A stretch of 64,000 nt of DNA. Source: Yoonia sp. R2331. Lineage in GTDB: Bacteria; Pseudomonadota; Alphaproteobacteria; Rhodobacterales; Rhodobacteraceae. Shown piece by piece: positions 24,637 to 33,900 of this stretch. The DNA lies in NCBI RefSeq assembly GCF_041103235.1, contig NZ_JBGCUN010000003.1, positions 124,001 to 188,000 of the forward strand, in the 5' to 3' direction. Made by a program: the position numbers and the translations under genes. Position 1 is the stretch's first letter, and each line of letters starts with the position of its first letter. Below the pieces are notes generated by a model. That model did not search any database and was not told where the DNA came from. It was given only the letters and a program-made list of their open reading frames with translations.

Positions 24637-27016
24637 TGGAAAACACCTTTAGCAGATCGGCAGGCGGGGTGCGCGACAAACGCCACGCTGGCCAAAGGGC
24701 GGCCAACGCCGCCGCAACAAGCGCAAAACCCAGCAAACGCAGATAATCCAGCGGAAACAGGAACATCGGCAACTTCCAACCAAAGGCTGCGACGTTGACG
24801 ATGGCCAGAAGAACCCAGGCCAATGCCAGCCCCAGCGGCAGCGCAAGAATTGCGGTCAGAACCGCCAGCAGGATGGCGCGGATCAGCTCGAACCGGCCCA
24901 GTTGCACACGCGTCATGCCCATGGCCCAGGCCGGTGCCAGTTGCGGCACGCGCATCGCAGCAAGGGTCAGAAGGCTCATCAAAATGGCAAAGCCCGCGAC
25001 GGCCAGCGTCAGGATGTTCAACGCTGTTGTGACGGTGAACGTCCGTTCGAACACATCCAGCGAAAACTGCTTGATCCGCGCCTGATTGATCGTCTGCTCG
25101 GGCGGGATGTTCAGATCGGTCTCCAACGCCGTGACCAGCGCAGGCACGTCATCAGGATCAAGGCGCAGACCGAACCTGAGCGCTACGCTTTGTGGATAAA
25201 GCTGCGCAAACAACGCATCGCCAATGATCGCCTGCCCAATGGGATTGCCATAATCACCATAAATCGCCGCAATGATCAGCACCTGCCCACCCAGCGGAAC
25301 CGCATCGCCCACCTCCAACTCGGCGCGACGGGCCAGTTGTTCGTTGATCAGGATGCCGCGGCCCTCTGCGACCTCGTCCCACGGTGCAGAGCCTGCGGAC
25401 AAAAACGCCCAGCCTTCGCGATAAGTGGCATGGTCGCGCACGCCAAACACCTCTGTTGGCAGCCCCGCGATCTGCGCCTCAACCGACTGGATCGGCAACA
25501 CCGCATCGACGCGCGGGCCGACAAAGCGTTCCAACGCCGCAGCCTGGTCCCGGTCCGTCGCTGACACATAAAGCTCTGACGCGAGGCGCTGGTCCAGAAA
25601 CCCGGTAAAGGTCAGCCGGAAACTGCTGACCATTGTTGAAACCCCCACATTAGCGGCCATCGCCAGCAGCAGCGCCATTAACGCCAGCGACAAGCCCGGC
25701 AGTTGCTGGCGCGTATCCGCCCAGAACCAGGCGGCGCGCACCTCGGTCGTGCGGCCTTGAAACAGCGCCAGTACCCGATCCAGCAACAGCGGCAAGGCTA
25801 GTGCAGCGCCGATCAGCAGACAGGCCAGCAAGGCAAAACCTGCCAGCAGCCCTTGGCCCGTGATCCCCAACAACAAAGCTGCGACCAGCAGGATCACAGC
25901 GGCCACAGCCTGCAACACGGCCCCGCGCCCGGCCGCCATCGCCAGCGCGCGGGGGGCGGCCCCTGCCAAAAGCGGCATCCGCGCCAAGCACCAGAACGCG
26001 CCACCGGCGGCGAGCGCCGTGCCGCCCAGCGCAATTGCCAGCCCCGACAGCCACCACACTGGGCGCAACTGCAGGGTTCCCGCGACATCCGCACCATAAA
26101 GCCCGCGCAGCGTGGCCGCGACGTCCGGCAGCAAAAGCGAGGCGATCAGATAGCCCAGCAGTACACCCACGGCCCCAGCAACAAGCGCCATCACCATCAA
26201 TTCCACCGCCATAAGGCCGATCAACCGGGGCAAGGGCACGCCCAACGCCCGCAGTGTACGAACAACCGGGCGGCGCTGTTCAAACGCAAGCCCAATGGCC
26301 CCATTGACGATGAAAATACCAACTGCAAAGGACAGCAATCCAAAGGCGGTCAGGTTCAAATGAAAGCTGTCCGTCAGCCGCCCGATGTCGGATCCGCTTT
26401 GCGCCGCCTCAAGCTGCAAGTCCGGGGCGACGCTGTTCAGCGAAGGCCGCCCGATAGGTTGCTCTGATGAAACGATCATCCAGTTAATCACGTCAGGCTG
26501 GCCCAGCAGCCGCGCAGCAACGCCCACATCCGTCATGACAATGCCGGGGGCCACGTCCGGGGCCACAACCCGCTCTGCTGCGATGTCGCCAAGGGCATCC
26601 AGCGCCTCCTGTGTGCCAAAAACCTGCCCCGAGCCCGAGAGAAACGCACCGATGTCGCCCCCTTGATCCAGCGGCACAGGTCCAAGCCCACCCGGTGCGG
26701 TCAAAGGGTCCAATCCGATCAGGCGAACCCCATTGATCCGCCCCTCTACCACGGGCGAGACGAGCCACCCGGCCCGGCGCAACGCCACATAGGTCGCCTG
26801 CGGAATGGTGCTGCCACCGGTCGGCACAAGCTGGTCAAATTGCCCTTCGCCCAGCGTCGCAGCGGCTGCGTCGTAAGACGCGCGCGCCTCTGCATTGACC
26901 GCTTGCACGCCTGACCACAGCGCCGTTGCCAGCGCCAACCCAGCCAATAGTGTGAACAATTGCAAAGGGTTGCGCCGCCAGTGCGATGACAGCGCCGACA
27001 GAACCGCACGTGTCAT
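24626..27016 (-). CDS. FtsX-family ABC transporter permease
   Basis: A 796-residue membrane protein with the MacB/FtsX double layout: an N-terminal membrane anchor (residues 18-40) followed by a large periplasmic part, a membrane block around 225-450, a second periplasmic part, and a C-terminal FtsX block from about residue 670 to the end (LNILTLAVAGFAILMSLL onward). Such permeases work with a LolD-like ATPase in extracting or exporting lipids, lipoproteins or peptides. The start overlaps the ATPase stop in ATGA, so the stoichiometry is probably coupled. Confidence 0.9.
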   Translation of the reverse strand: MTRAVLSALSSHWRRNPLQLFTLLAGLALATALWSGVQAVNAEARASYDAAAATLGEGQFDQLVPTGGSTIPQATYVALRRAGWLVSPVVEGRINGVRLIGLDPLTAPGGLGPVPLDQGGDIGAFLSGSGQVFGTQEALDALGDIAAERVVAPDVAPGIVMTDVGVAARLLGQPDVINWMIVSSEQPIGRPSLNSVAPDLQLEAAQSGSDIGRLTDSFHLNLTAFGLLSFAVGIFIVNGAIGLAFEQRRPVVRTLRALGVPLPRLIGLMAVELMVMALVAGAVGVLLGYLIASLLLPDVAATLRGLYGADVAGTLQLRPVWWLSGLAIALGGTALAAGGAFWCLARMPLLAGAAPRALAMAAGRGAVLQAVAAVILLVAALLLGITGQGLLAGFALLACLLIGAALALPLLLDRVLALFQGRTTEVRAAWFWADTRQQLPGLSLALMALLLAMAANVGVSTMVSSFRLTFTGFLDQRLASELYVSATDRDQAAALERFVGPRVDAVLPIQSVEAQIAGLPTEVFGVRDHATYREGWAFLSAGSAPWDEVAEGRGILINEQLARRAELEVGDAVPLGGQVLIIAAIYGDYGNPIGQAIIGDALFAQLYPQSVALRFGLRLDPDDVPALVTALETDLNIPPEQTINQARIKQFSLDVFERTFTVTTALNILTLAVAGFAILMSLLTLAAMRVPQLAPAWAMGMTRVQLGRFELIRAILLAVLTAILALPLGLALAWVLLAIVNVAAFGWKLPMFLFPLDYLRLLGFALVAAALAALWPAWRLSRTPPADLLKVFSNER

Positions 27017-27669
27017 GCAACCACCCCACGCGCCAGATGCAACCGACGGGCCATACGCCCGGCAAGCCTGTCGGAATGGGTCACCAGCAACAGCCCGGCC
27101 TGCGTCTCGGCCACCAGATCCAGCATCAGTTCCAACACCGCCTCTGCCGTCAGCTCGTCCAGATTGCCAGTGGGTTCATCGGCCAGCACCAGCCGTGGCT
27201 TCGGCGCCAACGTGCGGGCAATCGCCACGCGCTGCTGTTGGCCACCTGACAATTGTTCCGGATATTTGCGCAACTGCGGCTTTAACCCCATCCGGTCCGC
27301 CAGATCGGCACACCATGCGGCATCATACTGCCCAGCCAGCCGCGCCTGAAAAGCGATGTTGTCCACCACCCGCAGACTTGGGATCAGGTTGAACTGCTGA
27401 AACACCACACCCACCCTGCCGCGCCGCAAGGCCGCGCGCCCTGTGTCATCCAGTGCAGCCACATTGACGCCGTCCAGCAATATCTCGCCCTTGTCGGGCA
27501 CATCCAGCCCGCCGATCAGATGCAACAGCGTGCTCTTGCCGCTGCCACTTTCCCCCGTCAGCGCCAGCGTTTCACCCGCGGCAAGCGACAGGCTAACGCC
27601 GCGCAACACATCAAACGGGCCGTCCGCCGTTTGAAACGTCTTGTGAATGTCTTGTGCGCTCAACAGCAT
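27013..27669 (-). CDS. ABC transporter ATP-binding protein (LolD/MacB type)
   Basis: 218 residues. Walker A GESGSGKST, signature LSGGQQQRVAIARTLA and Walker B VLADEPTGNLD are complete, as in LolD/FtsE-type ATPases that drive FtsX permeases. The start MLLSAQDIHKTF at 27669 is chosen: the frame is open much further upstream but overlaps the divergent thiolase gene and its promoter. It is the first gene of a four-gene leftward operon (ATPase, permease, AttH-like, PNPOx-like). Confidence 0.92.
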   Translation of the reverse strand: MLLSAQDIHKTFQTADGPFDVLRGVSLSLAAGETLALTGESGSGKSTLLHLIGGLDVPDKGEILLDGVNVAALDDTGRAALRRGRVGVVFQQFNLIPSLRVVDNIAFQARLAGQYDAAWCADLADRMGLKPQLRKYPEQLSGGQQQRVAIARTLAPKPRLVLADEPTGNLDELTAEAVLELMLDLVAETQAGLLLVTHSDRLAGRMARRLHLARGVVA

Positions 27670-27801
27670 TCGGTGCGTCCTTCTTGGTTTGGCACAGATA
27701 GACCGCAAAGCCGCGCCGGACACCAGCCCGTGACGGAACGTCTCGCTGGCGCTGTGCCGGGCCGCACGGCAACATGGCCGCGACACACGAAAGGACCCGT
27801 C

Positions 27802-28977
27802 ATGACCGATATCGTCATCCTCAGCGGCGCGCGCACTGCCATCGGCACTTTTGGCGGCAGTCTGGCTGCGACCCCGCCCATTGATCTGGGCACCGCCGTT
27901 GCCAAGGCGGCGCTGGATCGCGCCGGGCTGGACGGGGCGCAGATCGGGCATGTCGCCTTTGGCCATGTGATAAACACCGAGCCGCGCGATATGTACCTTA
28001 GCCGTGTGGCGGCGATGAATGCGGACGTGCCAGAGACGACACCGGCAATGAACGTCAATCGCCTGTGTGGCTCGGGCGTGCAGGCCATCGTGTCGATGGT
28101 GCAGGCCCTACAACTGGGCGACGCCGATTTTGCCTTGGCCGGTGGGGCCGAAAACATGTCGCGGTCGCCCTTTATCCTGTCAGACGCCCGCTGGGGCGCC
28201 AAAATGGGCGACGTCAAGACGCGCGATATGATGCTGGGCGCGCTTAACTGCCCCTTTGGCACCGGCCACATGGGGGTGACGGCCGAAAACGTCAGCCGCG
28301 AACACGGGATCAGCCGCGCCGATCAGGACGCCTTTGCGCTGAGCTCGCAAGAGCGGGCGGCTGCCGCGATTGCCGCCGGGCATTTTACCGATCAGATTAC
28401 GCCTGTACCTGTTCGGGTGAAGCGTGACACCATTGATTTCGTGACCGATGAACACCCCAAGGCAACCACGGGTGAGACTTTGGCAGGCCTGCGCCCGGTG
28501 TTCGAAAAAGACGGCAGCGTCACGGCAGGCAACGCCTCTGGCATCAACGACGGTGCAGCAGCGATCACGCTGGCCACAGCGGATGCCGCGGCCAAAGCGG
28601 GGCTGACACCCAAATTCCGTATCCTTGGCTATGCCCACGCCGGTGTGCGACCTCAGGTCATGGGCATCGGCCCGGTGCCTGCCGTGCGCAATCTGCTGGA
28701 CCGAACCGGGTTGACCATCGGAGATTTCGACGTGATCGAAAGTAACGAAGCCTTCGCCGCGCAAGCCCTCGCCGTCAGCAAAGAGTTGGGGCTGGACCCT
28801 GCCCGCGTGAACCCCGATGGCGGGGCGATTGCGCTGGGGCATCCGGTCGGGGCCACCGGCGTGATCATCACGGTCAAAGCGATGTATGCGCTGGAACGCA
28901 CCGGTGGGACGCGCGCGCTGATCACCATGTGCATCGGTGGCGGGCAAGGTATCGCCCTGGCGATTGAACGCCTATAG
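27802..28977 (+). CDS. Acetyl-CoA acetyltransferase / thiolase
   Basis: 391 residues, the standard length of a biosynthetic or degradative thiolase. The acyl-accepting Cys89 lies in NRLCGSGVQAI; the C-terminal GHPVGATG and CIGGGQG motifs supply His and Cys. Context (no phaB or fad genes nearby) does not say whether it serves polyhydroxybutyrate, acetoacetyl-CoA or beta-oxidation. ATG at 27802 is preceded by AAAGGA. It is divergent from the ABC operon and its stop is 4 bases from the convergent pbpC stop. Confidence 0.92.
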   Translation: MTDIVILSGARTAIGTFGGSLAATPPIDLGTAVAKAALDRAGLDGAQIGHVAFGHVINTEPRDMYLSRVAAMNADVPETTPAMNVNRLCGSGVQAIVSMVQALQLGDADFALAGGAENMSRSPFILSDARWGAKMGDVKTRDMMLGALNCPFGTGHMGVTAENVSREHGISRADQDAFALSSQERAAAAIAAGHFTDQITPVPVRVKRDTIDFVTDEHPKATTGETLAGLRPVFEKDGSVTAGNASGINDGAAAITLATADAAAKAGLTPKFRILGYAHAGVRPQVMGIGPVPAVRNLLDRTGLTIGDFDVIESNEAFAAQALAVSKELGLDPARVNPDGGAIALGHPVGATGVIITVKAMYALERTGGTRALITMCIGGGQGIALAIERL

Positions 28978-28981
28978 GCCG

Positions 28982-30997
28982 CTATCGCACCTCGACCTGC
29001 GCCCGGTCTGAACGGCCATCAGCGTCAATCACAGTTAAGGCCGAAAACCCGGCACCCAACCCGTCAAGGCTGATGTCACGGCGGTGGCTTTGTGCAACCG
29101 GCGCACCATTTGCCAGCACCGTGAAAGGCCCGCGCCCGTCGCGCACTTTGACTGTTGTTGGCCCGATGGGCAGTACCGCCCCTTCGGGTGGAAAGGCGAT
29201 CTGCGGGCCTGCGACTGCCACATCCGGGCCGCCAAACCGTTGCAAGGGTACGGGCAGTTGCGATGTGGGCAAAAGCAAGGTCGCAGGTGGCGGCGGGCCG
29301 ATCGGGTCCACCTCTGACTTCAGGCGCGAAAAGGCCTGAAACATCACCGGGGCGGCCAGATCGCCACCAAACGCCTCCGGCACTGGCGTACCATCGGCGC
29401 GACCCATCCAGACACCCACCACATGCCGCCCGTCAAATCCAATCGCCCATGCGTCGCGGTGGCCATAGGACGTGCCGGTCTTATATGCGATGCCAAGGGC
29501 ACGCACCCCGCGCGGGCGGGGCGTTTGCAGCAAAATATCGGCCACTTGCCAGCTTGCCACAGGGCCTGTGATACGCGGGCCCGCGACGGCTTCATCGCCC
29601 GCGCGCCATTGCAACGGTACAGCACTGCCACCCTGCGCAAGGCCCGCATAAAGCTGCACCATGTCCTGCAGGCTGATCCCGACACCGCCCAGCGCCACCG
29701 CCAACCCCGGCACATCGCCGGGCACCTTGGCCGCCGCACCGGCGCGATCAAGGGCCGCCATCACGTGATACGGCCCCAGCGCCTCTGTCAGGCGCACAAC
29801 GGGGATGTTCAGCGACAGGTGCAAGGCAGTTCTGACCCGCAACTCCCCGCGAAACTGGCCGTCAAAATTCTGCGGGCGGTAGCCGTCGAAATTGACCGGT
29901 GTATCCGCGATCAGCGTTTCGGGGTGCGCAAGCCCACGATCAAAGGCCAGCGCATAGATCAGCGGTTTCAGCGTGGAACCCGGTGATCTGCGCGCCTGTG
30001 TCAGATCAATGAACCCCGCGCGCCCATCCGCGCGGTAGGCGGCAGAGCCGACACTGGCCAGCACCCGGCCATCGGTATGGTCAGCCACGACAATCGCGAC
30101 CTGCACCCGGTCGCTGCGGCCCTGGGTGGCGGTTGCCGCCAACGCCTCCAGCGCGCGCTGCAACTGGGCGTCAATGGTCAACTGATGCACATGCGCCAGT
30201 GGATCAGCCGCGCGGGCACGGTCAGCCAAATGCGGGGCCAGCGCAGGAAATGCATGGCGCATGCCGCTGACAGGGGTCCGCTGCGCACTGCGCGCCGTGG
30301 ACGCATCCAGCGCCCCCGCCCCATGCAACCGGTCCAGCACCCGGTCGCGCGCCACGTTTGCAGCCCCTGCAAACCGGTCGGGCCTGCGTCGTTCTGGCGC
30401 TTGCGGCAGGGCCACCAGCAGCGCGGCTTCCGCAGGGGTCAGACGCTGTGGCGGTTTACCAAACCACGCCCGCGTTGCCGCGCGGACCCCTTCCAGATTG
30501 CCACCAAAGGGCGCCCGGTTCAGATAAAGCGTCAGAATTTCGTCTTTGTCCAACTGACGTTCCAGCGCCAAAGCCAGCCGGATCTGTCGCAGTTTGCCCG
30601 CCCAGGTGCCGGTGCTGCCGTCTTCCAGCAGGCGCGCGACCTGCATGGTCAGGGTCGACCCGCCCGACACCACCCGCCCATTGCGTAACGCCTGCGCCAC
30701 GCCACGCAGCAGCGCCAGCGGATCAACGCCACTGTGCTGATAGAACCGCTTGTCTTCATACCGGATCAGCATCGCGACATAGGCCGGATCAACCGCATCC
30801 AGCGACACCCCCAGCCGCCAACGACCATCGCTGACGGTATAGGCCCGCAAAAGCGCGCCCTTGGCATCGCGCACCTCTACGCCGGTTTCTGCGACCAACG
30901 GCGGCAACACGGTTGCCTCCACCCAATGGTTCACCCCGTCGCGTGCCGCCGCCAGCGCCCAAAGCGCCACCGCCGCAGAGATCACCCACCGGGTCAT
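28982..30997 (-). CDS. pbpC: Penicillin-binding protein 1C
   Basis: Bifunctional peptidoglycan glycosyltransferase/transpeptidase, 671 residues, with a membrane anchor at the N-terminus. Glycosyltransferase: catalytic Glu81 in RYEDKRFYQHSGVD and GGSTLTMQVARLL. Transpeptidase: Ser341-x-x-Lys344 in SPGSTLKPL, SLN at 395-397, KTG at 506-508. The C-terminal ~80 residues form the PBP1C-specific domain. The start at 30997 overlaps the alpha-2-macroglobulin stop in ATGA; a longer frame lies inside that gene. The pairing with alpha-2-macroglobulin is the classical bacterial arrangement. Confidence 0.93.
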   Translation of the reverse strand: MTRWVISAAVALWALAAARDGVNHWVEATVLPPLVAETGVEVRDAKGALLRAYTVSDGRWRLGVSLDAVDPAYVAMLIRYEDKRFYQHSGVDPLALLRGVAQALRNGRVVSGGSTLTMQVARLLEDGSTGTWAGKLRQIRLALALERQLDKDEILTLYLNRAPFGGNLEGVRAATRAWFGKPPQRLTPAEAALLVALPQAPERRRPDRFAGAANVARDRVLDRLHGAGALDASTARSAQRTPVSGMRHAFPALAPHLADRARAADPLAHVHQLTIDAQLQRALEALAATATQGRSDRVQVAIVVADHTDGRVLASVGSAAYRADGRAGFIDLTQARRSPGSTLKPLIYALAFDRGLAHPETLIADTPVNFDGYRPQNFDGQFRGELRVRTALHLSLNIPVVRLTEALGPYHVMAALDRAGAAAKVPGDVPGLAVALGGVGISLQDMVQLYAGLAQGGSAVPLQWRAGDEAVAGPRITGPVASWQVADILLQTPRPRGVRALGIAYKTGTSYGHRDAWAIGFDGRHVVGVWMGRADGTPVPEAFGGDLAAPVMFQAFSRLKSEVDPIGPPPPATLLLPTSQLPVPLQRFGGPDVAVAGPQIAFPPEGAVLPIGPTTVKVRDGRGPFTVLANGAPVAQSHRRDISLDGLGAGFSALTVIDADGRSDRAQVEVR

Positions 30998-33900
30998 TGC
31001 GCGATCGTCACCCGCCCGGCGGCTGTCCGCGCCCGCATTTGCGGCCGGTACATATCCTCGACACTGGCGGCTGGGTGATGGAACGCGCCGGGCGACACGG
31101 CGCGCACGATATAGGCCAACTGGAACGCATTTTCCGACCGCCAGTCGACTGCGGCCAGGAACCGGTCGGTTCGGAATTCCGCAGTCTCGCCGCGCACCGG
31201 GTCCAACCACACCAACGCGCGAATATCGCCGCCTTTCAACAGGTTCGGGTTGTCGATCTCGAACCCCGCTGGCAGCGGGTCATTGACCATCAACCGCGCC
31301 TCTTGCCGCCCAAATGGTGTGACCGTCAGCACCGTCACCAATCGCTCACCGACGGTGACCTCCGCCGGATCAACCGCAGCCCCATCGGTGGTGTAATAGG
31401 CCCGCTCAATCGCGTAACCGTTGCCACCGGCCGGTTCCGGCTCTGCCGGGACACCAAAGGTGGTGACCGTGATATCGGTCGGCGCTGTGCCGGTATTGGC
31501 AATCAGCGATGCCGCCCCCGCGACCTGCGCATCCAGCACCTGCACAACCGGTCCCTTTGGTACCGCACCATTGACGGTAATGCCCGCACTGCGCAAATCG
31601 TCAATCAGCGCGTTGGCCGCCAGCAACGTCCAGGCCGCCTCTTGGGTTGAGGCTTGCCCCGGTTCCTGACCCAGTCCAATCAGCAGATCATCGCGGTTCA
31701 CCGCTGTGCTGCCCGCCTCAACCGCCAGCGCCAGAACGGCAGCTGCATCGCGCCGGTAGGTGCCATAGTCACTGCGCCACAGCATGTCCTCTTGCGGTCG
31801 CCCGGCCAGCGTCGCCGCCGCGCGCGCAAACAGCGCATCGGCCCGCGTCTGATCACCATAAAGCGCCAAAGCGGCCCCCAATTGCGCCTGCGCCATCGGG
31901 GTCGCAAAGTCGCCCGCCTTTTGATCGGCAAAGTAGCGCAGATCGCCCACAGCCGCCGCACCCTCGCGGGCAAGCACCATCAGCGCATAGGCCAGATCGG
32001 CACCACCTGCATCAAAGTCGGGATAATAGTTCACCCCGTTGCGCAGGTTGTCCACCGCATTGCGGAACATCAGCGGCGGCACATCTTGCCCCCGCGCCCG
32101 CGCACGGCTCAGGAAATCGGTGACATAGGCATCCAGCCACAGATCACCCGACGACGCCCGCCACAGGCCAAAGCCGCCGTTCGCCGCCTGATTGGCCCCA
32201 ATAGCCGCAATCGCTTCGGCAATGCGCTGATCCACCTGATCCGCCTGCGCCAACCCCATCGCCTTCGCGACAGAGGCAAAGTACAGCAGCGGCATCGCAC
32301 GAGAGGTGATCTGCTCTGTGCAGCCGTAGGGATAGCGATCCAGCGCCGCCAACAAACCCGGCGCGTCAAACCGCGCCAAGGGTCCAACCGACAATGTCGC
32401 CCGCCCCGTGCCTGCGCGCAGCCCGGCAAAGACATTGTCGTCAAACAAGAACGTCGCATCCGGGGCCAGCGCAAAGCGTGAAATGCGACTGACCACCGGG
32501 TCATTCACCACAACCGGAACCGTCAAGACCTGTTCCAGCCGCGCGCCGTCAGGCGGGGTGACGCTCAATGTGATCTGATGCGTGCCGGGGTCGACAGCAG
32601 CAAACGGTACTTCAAACACCCGCCGTTCGCCCTCGGCCAAGGTCACGCTGGCGGGCAACACCTGAGCAAGCGCCAGACCATTGGACTGCACCGATAGACC
32701 GACCTCACCCGCCGGGCCATCGCTGTGCACGACTTCCAGCAGAAGACGGCTTTGATCGTCGGGGGCCAGAAAGCGCGGGACAGAGGCGGTGACGACAACC
32801 GGGTCGCGCACAATCACATCATGTTCCGCCTGCCCGACAGAGGTATCCGTCCAAGCCACGGCCATCAGCCGCAAGGTGCCGTTGAAGGCCGGAATATCCA
32901 ACGGGATCAGCGCCTTGCCATCAGCACCAATCATCACCGGCCCTTGAAAAAAGACCACCAAATCCTCTGTCGGTGGCGGGCTTTGCATCCCGACCTGCGC
33001 CATCGCATCGCCGCCCGAACGCACCCGGCCAAGTGTGCCGTTCAACCCGTCAATCAACCGCCCATAAAGATCGCGCAATTCCACACCCAGCTTGCGCTGA
33101 CCAAAGTAGTGCCCCTGCGGATCGGGGCTGTCGAAACCGGTGATGTTCAGAATGCCCAAATCGACCGCCGCAAGCGTGACATAGGCGGTCTGCCCGGCCT
33201 GCATCCCGTCCAGCGTGATCCCGACGTTCAGCGCACCACGCGGGCGCATCACCTCTGGCGCATCCAGACTGACACCCAGCGCCTTGTCGCCCGGTGCTAC
33301 AGCGGCATAGCCCAACCCCAGCGACCGCGCCGGGTTGCGCCCGGCGGCCACATCCATCGGACGGATCACGCTGGCGCTTACATAAGCGCCCGCGCCCCAT
33401 TCGTCAGTCACAGGCAGGGTAATCAGATTTTCGCCTTCGGTGACTGCCACGGTTTTTAGGCTGATCAGATGGTCGGACATGACACTGACGACAGCCGTGC
33501 CCGCATAACGCGGCACGATGCGGAATGTGGCCGTATCGCCAATGGCATAGCTTTCCGCATCCAGCGATGCCTCTAACACATCAGGCGTATCGGTGGCACT
33601 GGCTGGCGCATACCAACCGGCATAAAAATCGGTAGAGGCCACCGCGTAATCCGCGCCTGTCCGTTCCACGATCAGCTCGTACCGGCCCCATTTCACATCG
33701 CCCGCCACGGTCACCGGATCAGCGCCCAAGGCCGCGCTGCCACTGGCGACACGGGTGCGTTCCGTCACCGGTTCCCAGTTCCAATCGCCGTAAAGCGAAT
33801 ACCACTGATAGCGTGTCGTCACGCGGTTTAGCGTCCATGCGACGTCGATCGCTGCAGGCGTCAAATCGGACGACAGCGCGATCAGATCAAAGGATGCCTC

